A DNA stretch of 64,000 nt, from NCBI GenBank assembly GCA_028023455.1, contig JAQFVV010006270.1:4244834-4308833 (forward strand), given 5' to 3'. Origin of the DNA: Epiperipatus broadwayi. Its lineage: Eukaryota > Onychophora > Udeonychophora > Euonychophora > Peripatidae. The notes under the pieces are model-generated. The model saw nothing but the letters and a program-made list of their open reading frames with translations, did not search any database and was not told where the DNA came from. This document shows positions 11,312 to 22,937 of the stretch, in pieces. Each line of letters starts with the position of its first letter. Position 1 is the stretch's first letter. The position numbers and the translations under genes were made by a program.

Positions 11312-12299
11312 TATATGCTTTCATGTTTTTTATTACTCTGTCCTTCACATCTAACATCTTTTCTATATCTATTACATACTTATTTAAGATTGTTACTAAT
11401 TCTTCTCTAGAGCTACACTCTATTCCTTCATCATCTAGTAATACTATTTCTCTCTCCCCTACATTCCTTCTTTTAATGTATTTCCAAAATTTTTTACTCC
11501 CATCTTTTCAACTTTATTAATATTCTCCAACAATTTACTATTCAATTTCATTCTCTCTATATAATTATCTATTTTAGCCAACTGTTTTTTAAAAATACTT
11601 TTCCCATTTAACATTAACATCTTTTCACTTTCTTTGTGCTTAATTGCACACTTATATTCTCTGCATACTTTTTTCCTCTCTTTTAGACTTTTACTAACTC
11701 CCACTTTTTTATTTTTTTTATTCTTATGAATATTCTCATCTAAAACCCTATTTGCCACTTTTTCTACTTCACCCCATCAGTCCTTATATTCACCCCCAAC
11801 CAACTCTTCCATGATTTCTTCAACCCTTATTTTATATTTTTATTCTTATCATTCATTCCTCATCCACATCTTTCACTATTCTTTCTACTTTTATTACTAT
11901 TTTCCATCATGTTACTAACCATTTCTATTATAAAGAAATTATGATCACTGTTACATATTCTATCTTCATTATTAAACACTAATTTTCTGTATTTTATTTA
12001 TTCCCTCTTTCTCTACTAATACATAATCTATTAAGTGAAATATATTATTTCTAGACTATGTGTATTTGTCCCTCATAATTTTTACAAATTTCTAATGCTC
12101 AAATTCACTCTCTCAAAAGTTGTCCATTCTTGTTATCTACATCATCAATTTCTTCAATATGACCATTCATATCCTCTATAATCATTATTCTCTTCCCCTT
12201 TTCTTCAAAACTCTGTATATCCTTAACTAGGCACTCATATATGCTACTGTTCTACTCCATTATATTTTGACTATCTCCAGTGGCTATACACACTCAAGC

Positions 12300-12690
12300 C
12301 ACCATCCACACTTATCTTCAGTACCAAACTCTCCATACAGTAGTGCCACCAAGTGCAAGCCTTTGTAATCAACGAATTCAGGAAGGTTTGTGGATAAAAT
12401 CTCTATCTAGTGCCTACTCATCCAACATTTCCAGACTAGTTTCTAGCTTGTGGTTTTCATCAATGAGAAGCCTTGGATTTGAGAGCATTGATGAATTCTA
12501 GAAACTGTTTTGGGGATTTTTGATGAGTAGACACTAGATAGGGATTTTATGCATGAACCTTTCTGTATTTATTAATTATATAGGCTTGCACTTGGTGGCA
12601 CTACTATACAGAGAGTTTGGTATTATTAACAGCATGTGTAAGCATATGAAATGGTGATCATGTGATGTTTTGATGGTGATATAAAAAGTT
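12300..12690. mobile_element. HHR-A element, head-to-head
   Basis: Minus-strand copy (caaactctccatacagtagtg onward) containing a degenerate ribozyme at 12421-12478. It is then joined to a plus copy (gatgagtagacactagat to agagtttggt). The ribozyme box reads TTGATGA, so the first core base is changed. An open frame at 12280-12501 is a by-product. Confidence 0.7.
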
Positions 12691-12984
12691 CTCATCATTA
12701 ATATATAATTTTAAAAAGGTAAATTAGGACAGTGTTTAAAGTAAGCTTTTAGTTAGATAAATACAAGAATCTTATTATAACAAAATACATCAACAAAAAG
12801 GGTTAAAATGTTTGTCAGAAAGTTTTTCATGATAGTATTAATAGTTCTTTATATATCATACTGACATTAATGGTTAAATGTTTTTAGACAAATTTTTAAC
12901 ATTTAAACTTTCCAAATATATTTAGCTGTAAATAATAGCATCAAGATTCATTACAATGTCAATATTTGAAGTGGTATTAGTCTC

Positions 12985-15000
12985 TGGTCTTCTTCAATTG
13001 TTACTGGTCTGATCAGTGGAATTGAATCTGTGACCTTTAGATTCATAAATATTAAATTTAAAGCAGCACACTAACCAATTAAACTATTCTGTCAAAGGCA
13101 ACAGCAAGTAGAAATTTCAAATAATTATTTGTGAGGAACTTTTTGATTTCATCCATGTTTTCTCTTGAGGACAAGATTAATGAATGTTTTCTAATCATGG
13201 ATTGCCACACTAGTTTGATTTGTGGGATTGTTTGACATTCTTCATGCTTGCCTTTTCTGTCCAATATTTTGTCTTCTGACAATCAAACATATTTATGCCT
13301 ACATGATCTTCTATTTTAGATATATCTGTCTATTCATTTGTAACCATCACCAATTTGTATTTTTTACTCACTTTTCAATGGAATAACTAGTTTCTCCAAT
13401 ATATGTTCTATCATATTTACATGGTATTTCATAGATGCAGTTGTTGTTTTTTAGAATTTCAAGTTTTGGTTTTGAAAAGGTTAGGATTTCTTGTAGAGTG
13501 CTATGATTTTGGAAAGCTGTTCTGATGTTATGTTGATTGCAGATTTTCTTTAGTTTGACTGATATCCCTTATATGTATGGATATACTACCATATCTATAA
13601 TTGTTTGTTTCTTTTAATTTTTCTTTCTGTGGTCTATTTAAGTTTTTTAATGTCAACTAATGGATAACCATTCTTCATGAGAGTTTCTTCTATATAGACA
13701 TATTTTATTGCCAAATCACTAGTTTCTGAACAAAATTCTTTTGCTCTCTTCCATAGTGATAGATAATTCTATGTTTTGTGTTTTTTGTCATGATTGAAAT
13801 GTATGCTAAGTATTTTTCTTTGAATGTGGGTTTCTGTAAACTGTAGTTTTTATTTTGCAATGGGGAAACTTTTATAAAATCATCTCAGAATGCCAATTTC
13901 ATTCTTGATTTAATTCTATTGTGAAATTAATTGAAAGGAGATATGTGATTGATGTGGCCCAGAATTTTTGTAATAATACTTTACCATGTGACTGCACAGC
14001 ATACCATTAACGAGTAAAGCCAGACTTTGGATATGGAGTAATATCTGTGGCTGTGATTTCACCTTCTTCCATGTAAAAGTTTCTAATCAGGAGTGAAAGT
14101 GATGAATCTATGGACATTCCTTGATTTTATTGGAAGAATTCTGTGTTGTGGTAAAAGTATGTCATTGTTATGCAGATTTATTCTATCAATAGGCAGACTT
14201 GTTCTGGTTTGTAAACTATTATCACCATTTAATCTTTTCCTTACAATTGCAGAGTGCATTTATAAATAAATTTTCTACATCAAAGTTTACCAGAATATCA
14301 GTTTTTTAATGTTCATGTTCTTGATTAATTCCACAAAATGCTTAGAATCTCATAAAGGACTGTCTCTTATATGCTAAAGTATTAAGAACCATGAGAAGAA
14401 ATCTTGACAAGTTTTGACAAGGCCCATTTCTAGAACTAACAATAGATCTTAATAGAACATGATTCTTATGGGATTTAGATAAACCATAAAGACAGGGAAT
14501 TTTGCTGAAATATATTAATTTACTTTTTTTGAATCAGCAAAATACCTGTGTTGTTTTCTAAGTAATGCTTGTAATTTTTTTTTTAGCTGGTATACAATTT
14601 TTTGCCCCTCTTTTGAATCCTGTTGTGAGGAGCTTTTTTATTTTATTATAATTAGTAGTATTCACTATCACTATATCATTGCCTTTGCCATCATGGGGGA
14701 TGATTATGGGATTTAGTAGCCTTTGTCTCCAAACAGGGAAGGTTTGGATTGTATCTTCAAGTGTTCTGCTGCTTCTTCTAGAGACATTTTTGTGAATGAG
14801 TTACTCAATTGCTGTCACTATAGCAAAGTTTAATCTTTTTCTCAGAACAGAAATTGTAGCATTTGTTAGATGTTTAGAACTAAGAGTTTAACTAATGAAA
14901 CTGCTGGGTTTTTTGGTACAATATCACATTTGATATACCCATATCAGTTTGCAAATTTTTTCTTTTGACATTCTTTTATTTTTCTATGCAATTTACGATA
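12985..15000 (-). pseudogene. Penelope-like element, RT plus GIY-YIG, degenerate
   Basis: Minus-strand reading shows the PLE protein in order, broken by stops and frameshifts. An N-terminal segment (14930-14600) reads NATISVLRKRLNFA, then HDGKGNDIVIVNTTNYNK and LLTTGFKRGAK. RT blocks follow, including ILVNFDVENLFIN (near 14300-14255). A disrupted SGFTR-W segment near 14035-14005 occupies the YVDD position. The tail region YIEETLMKNGYPLVDI is at about 13720-13640. The endonuclease region reads NNNCIYEIPCKYDRTYIGET (about 13450-13390), with the CIYEIPC and TYIGE signatures of GIY-YIG. PLEs copy RNA by target-primed reverse transcription. This copy cannot be active but shows that the family is present beside the ribozyme-bearing repeats. 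Confidence 0.85.
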
Positions 15001-15298
15001 AGATTTTCTTACTGCTCGAAAAACTTTTATGAAGTATTTGACAGTGTTATTTTTTAAGAAAATATTCTATATAATCAATAGAATGCAAAGTTTTTAATGC
15101 TTGAAAAACCTTTGAGCTTTTATTCTTGCTGTTAACAGAGAGCTTTATTTGCTCTCCGAGTAATTTTACCATTCAGTAGGTGTCAATCAGCATTAATAAT
15201 TTTAACAAATTAATATATTCTAATAAATTGCAAATCCAGTTGTTTTTCTTTATTGCTTTTTAATTATAAATTTATGCATACATGATGTATATTATATA

Positions 15299-15555
15299 TA
15301 GAGTTTGCAAAACAAACTCTTAACAAGCTTTGAGAATACCCTCAATCCCAGACCGGTTTCTGCATCTAGCATCGTCAGTGAGGTGTTAGGATATTCATTA
15401 GATTAAAAATACTAGGACAAGCCCAGCACTTTATCTAATGTATAACTATTGAGAAGAAAATCTGAAACTTTCAGACATCTATATGTCTAAAAATCCAGCT
15501 ATCTAACTCAAATAGCCATATGGGACTGAACTAAGTTCAGATACCCCATATATTA
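15299..15555 (-). mobile_element. HHR-C element copy
   Basis: Starts with the family end aactcttaacaagcttt and runs through a ribozyme to gaactaagttcagatacccc. Related copies lie at 36345 and 50232. Ends are not fixed because no clear flanking duplication is visible. Non-coding. Confidence 0.7.
15334..15396 (-). ncRNA. Hammerhead ribozyme motif, HHR-C (intact core)
   Basis: Minus strand: CUGACGA at 15378-15372, stem II UGC/GCA with a five-base loop filling 15371-15361 exactly, then GAAA at 15360-15357. Stem III is the palindrome ACCGGU (15357-15352), followed by C at 15351. The cut is predicted at 15351|15350. Stem I is in two parts. The inner part pairs CUCA with UGGG, one G-U included. The outer part is nine pairs, GAAUAUCCU with AGGGUAUUC, one G-U. 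The stem III loop is too short to fold well alone, so cleavage would be expected in dimers, as is known for minimal type I hammerheads. Confidence 0.78.
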
Positions 15556-15559
15556 ATAG

Positions 15560-15945
15560 CTCTAGCAATATAAAATCGCAAATTTCTCTGCTGAGTAATT
15601 GGGAAAATTCATTTTGCTTTTAAAATCCATTATGAAAATGTTCATATGAACTAATAGCATACTGTGGGTTCCCATTTTTAATATGAGATGAAATATAATT
15701 CATTCTCTTACTACTGAAATATTTCTAATTTTCATCTACATTGTGTTTACTTATCAAGCCATCCTTTTATCATATTCTTTCTCAATTTACCATCCTTTAA
15801 CTATTTACTGGCATATATATTTTTGTAGAAATAGTGCTAAAAATTGGTAATTTGTTTTAATAACTTTACTATACGTTGTTCAGTTGTAATATTCATTGCA
15901 TTATTTTACCTTATTAGCAAAAATAAATATTCAGAGAGTTGATTT
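15560..15945. other. AT-rich spacer
   Basis: No recognised feature. Confidence 0.4.
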
Positions 15946-15947
15946 TT

Positions 15948-16045
15948 CACCATGTGATCACCATTTCCTATGCTAATACAAGCTGTTAAAACAGTAGCTA
16001 ACTCTTCATACAGCAGTGCCATCTAGTGAAAGTCCTTGGTTTTTC
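15948..16045 (-). mobile_element. HHR-A terminal fragment
   Basis: Matches only the terminal block of HHR-A (catgtgatcaccatttccta, then caagctgttaaaaca and actcttcatacagcagtgcc). The ribozyme part is missing. Confidence 0.6.
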
Positions 16046-16049
16046 AAAA

Positions 16050-17800
16050 AACCCAGCCACCATTATTTTTATGGCCAGAATTGATATAAAATCACTAAAA
16101 CATCCACATAATGGAGAACTTTTGATTTTTGGATTGAGTTTGGTAACTTGAATGGAAAACTGTTGTGGTCAGTTTTTTGGTATTCAAACGTTGCTTTACC
16201 TGCCAAGGTACTGATCATAATGTTATTTTAAATATTTATTTTTATATACAAATCTTTCACTTATTTTTTTAAAAATGTAAGCATCATAGATCTCCACAAG
16301 TTATTATAATTTGCCTATTCCAGACTAATTGATAAAATTTATTTATATTTTCTTAATTACCATCATGACTATTTGGGCTTACTGATTCCACTTTTGAAAC
16401 ATTATACAATCAATAAATTATAGGTGATCTAACAAATTGCTTAGTCATAAAATTAAAACATGGAAGCAATCATTAAACATGAACTATTGTATTACAAGAG
16501 CTCTTATACAAACTCTTCCAGTAATAGTAACAAGGAAAATATAATTTAAATCAACCAGTACCGATAATGATGTCTTGTTATACACTTAAATAAATCTTCT
16601 AGAAATTAGAATATACTTAAAAAGGAGGGCTTCTTTACAGATGATTTATTTCCAATCTTATAGACATTCTGTTTATATTTATATTTTGACTGGAAACAAT
16701 TTTCCAAAATTGAATCTACAAAGAAAAATTATTCTGATTAAATAAAATCTGATAGAAAGGTTATTTAGCTCTAGATAAGAGTGGCTCATTGGTTTTAGAA
16801 TCTAAATTTTACATTAATTTTTGTATAGGAAATCATGCTAAGTCAATGATGTCACTTCCTATTGGTTGTTGATAATCTTTGGAATATTGCCCAATTTTTT
16901 TCATCTGGGCATAGCTATATTTGTTGCTACTAGTAGTTTTGTATTTGCCCATCAGAGACAGAGAAGCAATCATTCTAAACAATTTTAGTAGAGCTGTTTT
17001 CAGATTAATAAAAATTCTTTACAACACTACTCACTTTATTATCGCTATTTCTTTTCTTTTTGCATAGGTAATCTTACAAGATTTTTAAAAATAATATTAC
17101 TATTGACATTATTTCTGTTAATAATAATCAGAATTTTATAGTTGCAGTTTTTAATCATTACTATGGTCTTCGGCAACAACACTATTATATTCAGAGTTGA
17201 TTTCAGCTTATATAATATATATTTAATCTTTTATCTCAATGTGTTTTGCTTTTATATTGTATTTTTAATTAACATTACTTATTTTCATTCAAATACATTT
17301 CTGCGAAATGTATTTATTTACTCTATATATTCAATTGTTTATATTGACTAAATAACATTTTGTTCATTTTTTTTTTTTTTCCATTTTTTAAATGTTTTAA
17401 AATGTTAATATGATTAATTAAATTTTAGCTCAGATATTCACTTAATCAATTAATTTTTATTTATTAAAATATTAAACTAGACAATAAAAACTACAAAAGA
17501 CCAATTGCAATGTAAATAAAATATCACATGATACCAAATGGCCAATCCATTTGTTGCTATTTTAAAACCAAAATATATTTGATTTTTTTATAAACATTTA
17601 GGCCCAACACAAGTTATTAAAATAAATTCTATGCTATTTTTAAATTAATTAATATTCTATATGTAAATTAATGTATTTTTTAAATGTAATTGATATTTTT
17701 TGCTGTAGAGTTAGTTGAGTAGCTGACAGGCAAATCTTATACATCTTTAATGCAAAAACGTATTTTCTCCAAAATTCTCAATTAAATGTTTTATCTTAAA
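16050..17800. other. AT-rich sequence without recognised feature
   Basis: Long stretch with only short stop-rich frames. The 69-residue frame at 17142-17351 is low-complexity, rich in Ile, Phe and Tyr, and I do not call it a gene. Confidence 0.4.
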
Positions 17801-17801
17801 T

Positions 17802-18192
17802 GTAAATATAGGGGATTTGAACTCAGACCTTTTAAGCACCCACAAACTATCCACACTATCTTATGCAACTGACATATATGACCACACAATTATATAGAAA
17901 ATATAAATAATCACCAATATACGTATTTCACGCTAAACCAGAACTCATCAGTTAGTCCAGATTATCACCTCCCACACATATATATATATAATCAGTGCTC
18001 AGTTTATATTAAGATAGCAAATCTTCACACTTTAATGGACAGGCTTCAATCTACTCCACCCTCCAACTTTTCAGCCATTCATATCATTGAAAATCTGATG
18101 ATGGAAAGCCCAAATGCCACGCTGATGCCAAGATAGTGTGGATAGTTGGTGGGTGCTTAAAAGGTCTGAGTTCAAATCCCCTATATTTACAA
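17802..18192 (-). mobile_element. HHR-B element with about 62-bp terminal inverted repeats
   Basis: Terminal arms read tgtaaatataggggatttga inward from the left and the same inward from the right. They agree over about 62 bp (17802-17863 and 18128-18192). Inside are a minus-strand hammerhead and the HHR-B body block (tttaatggacaggcttcaat). The right arm holds gtctgagttcaaatcccc, which resembles a tRNA B box. Confidence 0.8.
17908..17964 (-). ncRNA. Hammerhead ribozyme motif, HHR-B
   Basis: Minus strand: CUGAUGA at 17951-17945, followed by GAAA and the intact palindrome AUACGUAU, then A at the cut. Stem I pairs CUAA/UUGG with one wobble. Stem II is UUCU/AGCG, partly broken. Confidence 0.65.
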
Positions 18193-18199
18193 TTAAGCT

Positions 18200-18500
18200 C
18201 CGGGATTGTGAAGAATGCCTGGTTTTCAAAATATTTATCTTAATGTTATATTTCTAACTAAAAATTTTAATGGTGTAATGATTTCTATAATAATATCTTC
18301 CTAAATAATGAGGAAACAGATAAAAAGTAATCTTAGAAAATAAGTGGTATGAATTATAATTGCCAATTAAATATTTATATAAATACTAACATTTTAAAAG
18401 AATACACAAGAAAATATCCAGCAATAATGAAAATATGTTTTTACAGATATACAGATATGTTTTTAAAAGGTTTCTTAAAATAATATTTGAGATTTAAATG
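18200..18500. other. AT-rich spacer
   Basis: No recognised feature. Confidence 0.4.
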
Positions 18501-18602
18501 TTATGTAGGGGATTTGAACACAGACTTATCAAGCTCCCTCCAGCTATTCATTCTATCTAATATAACAGACGCACATAAACACACACATGTAAAAAAAATA
18601 AA

Positions 18603-18661
18603 TGATCTCCAATATATGTATTTCATGCTGAACCAATACTCATCAGTTGGTCCAGATCATT
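18603..18661 (-). ncRNA. Hammerhead ribozyme motif, HHR-B
   Basis: Minus strand: GAUCU..CCAA, CUGAUGA (18646-18640), GAAA, palindromic AUACAUAU (imperfect), cut after A, then UUGG and AGAUC. Stem I inner CCAA/UUGG and outer GAUCU/AGAUC both pair. Stem II has one mismatch. Confidence 0.7.
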
Positions 18662-18954
18662 TAAGCTCCAAGTATATTAATTATACTTGCATTTCAAAAG
18701 ATTACACATTCAGCCTGTATCATGCCCATCCCTCTTCTATGTATTTGAATGGAAAAGATACTATACATGAGGGGTCAGAGTGACTTAAGATCAACATAAG
18801 CATGACAATAATATTGGCATCAATAAAGAATTTGGACCATTATCAGATTTTCAATGAAGTGGATAGCTGAACAGTTGGAGGGTGGAGTAGATTGAAGCCT
18901 GTTTGCTATCTTAGTATGAACCAAGCACTGATTAGGATATATGTGTGGGAGATG

Positions 18955-19012
18955 ATGATGTGAACCAACTGATGAGTGCTATTCCAGCACAAAATACGTA
19001 TATTGGAGATTA
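18955..19012 (+). ncRNA. Hammerhead ribozyme motif, HHR-B (second box mutated)
   Basis: CTGATGA at 18969-18975. Stem II is a full GTGCT/AGCAC. The GAAA box reads AAAA, followed by the intact palindrome ATACGTAT and a TTGG stem I strand. Probably inactive because of the G12 change. Confidence 0.6.
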
Positions 19013-19114
19013 CCTTTTTCACATGTGTGTGGTTATGTGTATTGGTTGTATGTGATAGAGTGGATAACTGAAGTGAGCTTGAAAGTCTGTGTTCAAACCC
19101 CTATATTATATTTA

Positions 19115-19805
19115 AACTCCAAATATATTGAATTATATTTGTATTTGAAAAATATTTGAGAGTTTTTAAGTTGTCTTTTATGGAACTCTGTGGTGGTCTA
19201 GCTGATTATTAATCATTATTTATGATGACAAACTATTTTTTGATAGAGTAATATATTTATTGTTTTATTAGCTGTGTAGAAAATAGTTTTTCTTGGCAGT
19301 TGCAAACCATCTTATTCATTTGCTTGTGCAGTCAGAGGTTAGATAATCAATTATAGTAAAGTAAGAATTGATTTAATACTTTTAATAATTTGTAACAATC
19401 TGATTTAATATTTTGGATACACTACTTAAAAAAATATAAACAAAAAAAACATTAAAATTTATAAATTTAAAATTTTTTGATATGGCAGCAGCCATTTTTC
19501 CAATATGGAGGACATATATGATCATGTTTCCTAACACATTGAAAGCCCATACAATTTATTTTTCACTTTATTTTCCTTTTTGAAAATGAGATAGTTCAAC
19601 ATTTCATATAACCAAATGTTTAGTAACTATAAAGCTAAAAGTTTAAAAAATGTAATAAAATCCATAAAGTAAGTATCTTTCCTATCGACAAAATATAATA
19701 TACAGTATAAAGGGGTCTTGGTACAAAATATAGTGAATATAACAGCTAAACTGTGTCAAAAATGATTCACAAAAACATAAAAATGCAAGAATATGTGCAT
19801 CTTAT
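19115..19805. other. AT-rich spacer
   Basis: No recognised feature. Confidence 0.4.
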
Positions 19806-19819
19806 AGGGTTTCTAGATA

Positions 19820-20185
19820 AAACAGGCAAAACTCTCCGTATGTATTGCCACTCAGTGCAAGCCAGAATAATTGATGGATGCCAGAAGGCTTGTGTATAAA
19901 AGTGCCTACTCATCCAATATCCCCAGACTAGTTTCTGGATTGTGGTCTTCATCAGTGAAGAGCTTTGGATCTGAGAGTACTGCATCTAGATCTTAGGATC
20001 AAATGCAACTCTCCAGCAATCACCTTTTATCTCTACTTAACTATAAGACTATGAGTCTTAAATTGAAAACACTATAATATATTCAATCCAAGCTCATTAG
20101 CTGAGTAGAAATACGTACGGAGAGTTTTGCCTGTTTTAATAAGTTATAAGCAAACGTAAGAAATGGTGTTCATGCAATGTTTATT
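19820..20185 (-). mobile_element. HHR-A element with exact 12-bp target duplication
   Basis: Flanked by ggtttctagata at 19808-19819 and 20186-20197. The left side is a minus copy with ribozyme. After gctcattagctgagtagaaa the sequence turns and ends in an inverted terminal block (acggagagttttgcctgttt, then atgtttattggt). The two ends are inverted relative to each other. Confidence 0.82.
19912..19970 (-). ncRNA. Hammerhead ribozyme motif, HHR-A
   Basis: Both core boxes are intact (CUGAUGA, GAAA), with palindrome ACUAGU then C and an inner stem I UCUUCA/UGGGGA. Stem II is weak (GAC/UCC), so activity is doubtful. Confidence 0.65.
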
Positions 20186-20199
20186 GGTTTCTAGATACT

Positions 20200-20785
20200 G
20201 AAAATCTTTTTTTCTACTTTGATTTAATCCATTTATAAAAATCAGAGGTCAAAGGGATTGGTCACATAAGTTGCAAAAGGAAAAAGGAAGCCATTGCTGT
20301 TTTCTTAATAAAAATGTGATGAAGAAGGTTATTAACTGAGATATTGATCATTATATACACCTTGAGATTAATGCTATATGTAAGAGAATGCCACAGAAAA
20401 ATTTCAATTAAATGCCAGATGATGGCTTTTAGTTTGATCTCTTTACAGGCTTTGAAGAATTAATGATATATGAGCATAAATAACACCCCATTAACAAAAA
20501 AAGTATTTTGTCCTTTGTGTGATATTATCACTGTGAATTATTAGGAAGATAATGTTTAATGTGAAATCTTAATGACTTTTTTGAAAAATTCAATGGAAAA
20601 ATATTAAACAAAGATTTAAGATGTGCCAGATCACATTCTTTGTGACCAACAGAAGATTTAAAAACCCTGAAAATAAGGGGAAATTTTATACCCACTTGCA
20701 ATGAAGTTTTTATTGACTTATGTATCAATAACATTAAAAATATAATATCATAAAAAAATTACTTTAGCCATTTTAATCTTTAATA
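20200..20785. other. AT-rich spacer
   Basis: No recognised feature. Confidence 0.4.
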
Positions 20786-20787
20786 AA

Positions 20788-21402
20788 TATAATTTATCTA
20801 CTCAATTTTGAACACTTTTTAGCAAAAACCTTTTATTGTACATATATACGATCTTACATTTCAACTGTCCTGAAGTCTTCTTCAGAGCTATGATATAATG
20901 AACAAATTTAAATACATAACTACATAAATAATACCATAAAAAATGTAAACAAAATAAAAATTAAAAAAACAGCATAAAATATAACAAAACATAATAAAAC
21001 TGAAATAAATATAATCAAACCCAAATAAAATGATCTAGTTAATATAAAATAAAATATACAATATAAAATAAATATAAATTATGTATGTGTATACATATTA
21101 TATTTATTTTATATTTTTATGTTGTATATTTTATTTTATATTAACTGGATTATTTTATTTGGGCTTGATTATATTTATTTCAGTTTTATTGTTTTGTTAT
21201 ATTTTATGTTTTTTTATTATTATTGTTTATATTTTTTATGGTATTATTTATATAGTTATGCATTTTAATTTAGTCATTATATCATAGCTCTAAAGAAGAA
21301 GACTGCAGGACAGTCAAAACGTAAGATTGTGTATGCATATATGAACGATAAAAGATTTTTGCTAAAAAGTGTTCAAAGTAGAGTGGATAAATTACATTTA
21401 TA
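20788..21402. mobile_element. Large palindrome (family E), arms of about 300 bp
   Basis: The left arm (20788-21075) is the reverse complement of the right arm (about 21085-21402), with the centre near 21080. The outer landmarks are gaacactttttagcaaaaac on the left and its inverse gctaaaaagtgttc on the right. Each arm carries a degenerate hammerhead-like block near 20840-20890 (minus) and 21285-21330 (plus). The AT-rich inner arms give low-complexity open frames that are not genes. Flanking duplications are not obvious. Confidence 0.75.
20845..20895 (-). ncRNA. Possible degenerate hammerhead, family E
   Basis: Minus strand: CUGAAGA at 20885-20879 fits CUGANGA, and GAAA is at 20862-20859, followed by AUGUA. 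In the partner arm stem II is a full GACUG/CAGUC and stem III is ACGU, but its boxes read CUAAAGA and AAAA. No single copy has every part, and stem I is poor. Confidence 0.4.
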
Positions 21403-21757
21403 TAAGATATTACAGCAAAATAAAGGAAGTTGTGAATTTGATATTTAATCTTTAATATTGATTGAAATGTGAAATAAGAGCCTTGATAAATAAAATTATT
21501 TTTTTAAATTTGGGTATTGATTAATAAATTGTTGTTTGTAGAAGAATTATATACTGGAATGCCTCAAAATATGACTGGCAAGACAGGAAAAATTGATGGT
21601 AAAGATTTTCTAGATATTATCTATAATGCTGAAAGTTTTTTAAAAGAAAATATACAACCTAATTATTTTTCTTAAAAATTTATATTGAATTTTCAGAAAA
21701 AATAAAATCTATTTCTCTGATGTGTAGAAAGAATTATCAATAATGGGTACATCTAAA

Positions 21758-22937
21758 GTCCATAAGTGGAGCTCTTACTGGCAGGTCATCCTCCTCACAG
21801 CTTGCACAGAATGGCTCTGAAAAAGTGGTTTTGCACCAGTAAAAGGGTGCTTTTATTTTTATTTGGCCTTTTAAAGGCCTTACTTTGCTGCTAATATGCT
21901 CTTTCATTTACTAAATCTCAGGTTTAGTGCATTTTTAACACAATTTCCCTATGTCTACTTTGTGCTTATCAGCAACTACCTACCTCATCTCTTTCTCCTG
22001 TTGGTGGGCATTTCAACCATTTCATGCACCATAAAGGGTTTTATTCCCTCTTAGACTCTTAGATATTTCTCCTACTCTAATTTACCTCTCACTCAGAACT
22101 TGTTCATAAAGTTTTTTGTCTGTTGTTCCAGTTATTTGGGCCATTTCTAACGATCTTTTTTCTCAGATCCTCCTCTCCTCTGGGGTAACTAACCATCTAA
22201 ATTTTCACTCAGTTTTTTCATTACTCAACCAAATTATTAATAACAAGTTTTCCATTTTTTTTTTGCCTTTTACATCAATATATTTAATTTTTTCATTTCA
22301 ATATTGTTTTTCTTCATATTACTGCTCATTCTTTCACACGGTTTTAAGATGGACGCTGCCCTAGCGGCAAAAATGTACAGAGACCTAAATTACATGAACT
22401 AAAACCTTCAATATTACCCAAATTTTATCCAAATTGAATTTCAAACAAAACTTAACTTGAAACATCATCATCAAAAAGTCTCTATCTCCTTGTTCTCTGG
22501 ATTTCCCTCCCGTTCAGACTATGGCTACTCAATCAAAGGTAAAAAACAAGTCAAAAAGAACATGACCAATCATAATACCACCCCATATACAACTGCAAAA
22601 CTAAAATTAGTCATCTACAAGAGACAAAATTCAGCCTGTTGCATCTAAGCATAACTCAGAAATCTCCACCAAAAGCTAAGGTCACACATGGATTTTCCTA
22701 TCATTTCACCAGAACAACCAAGCCTATCAACATTGCTTCTTACCAAAGACTCTTCTTTGCCTGGACTATTCATACCCTTTCCATATCTCTTTCCCATTTC
22801 ATATGTATTCCCTCCCCCTTCACCATATTGTACTTGAATTTCATTTTCCCATGTAATCATTTTTTGTAAACCCTTTTAACTGTTATGTATTTTTGTCTTT
22901 TTGATGAATAAAAAGCTTTCATCACAGAGAAAAAAAT
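21758..22937 (+). mobile_element. Retroposon of unknown family with 19-bp target duplication
   Basis: Flanked by aataatgggtacatctaaa (21739-21757) and aataatgggtacacctaaa (22938-22956), one mismatch. The right end has gatgaataaaaagctttcat, holding a polyadenylation-type aataaa, and a short A run, so it was inserted by target-primed reverse transcription of a plus-strand RNA. Base composition is more GC- and C-rich than the surroundings. I see no RT motif. A frame at 22457-22648 is rich in Lys, Gln and Ser and could be a decayed LINE ORF1. A processed transcript or the 5'-truncated end of a LINE are both possible. Confidence 0.7.

Larger units (their letters stand above)
8262..12262 (-). mobile_element. 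LINE-X copy 1 (APE-type non-LTR retrotransposon), degenerate
   Basis: A minus-strand LINE of the same family as those at 30430 and 40225. The 3' end lies at the low-coordinate side, with a tail of short repeats (tgatgtgatgcac). Readable fragments run in order from high to low coordinate. A linker rich in Lys and Glu (11758-11459) is followed by KARGLDGS near 10380-10350. The RT palm segment FIDIEKVYDKVNKNRL follows (near 9990-9945), then GMDGALVDIIKRLYKNNYYTYQLGN. A motif C remnant reads SFADF instead of FADD (near 9590-9575). Stops and frameshifts are frequent, so it is dead. A duplication of 83 bp lies inside at about 9669-9834, and an 854-bp fold-back splits it at 10458. The clade is not certain: Jockey/CR1-like is my best guess. 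Confidence 0.85.
18503..19112. mobile_element. HHR-B element, head-to-head with two ribozymes
   Basis: The left end is a minus-strand arm (taggggatttgaacacagac) with a hammerhead. The right part is a plus-strand copy with the body block (gatcaacataagcatgaca onward) and a second hammerhead. It ends in gtgttcaaacccctata, the inverted match of the left end. Open frames across it (for example 18487-18783) are incidental. Confidence 0.8.

Noticed and set aside
17802-18192. Cut-and-paste DNA transposon (MITE) because of terminal inverted repeats
   Set aside because: Possible in principle, but other copies of the same family have different ends, head-to-tail multimers and 11-13 bp variable duplications, and the inverted arms are just two head-to-head copies. 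A retrozyme explanation fits better.
21081-21287. 68-codon hydrophobic open frame
   Set aside because: Lies in the AT-rich inner arm of a palindrome; by-product of base composition.
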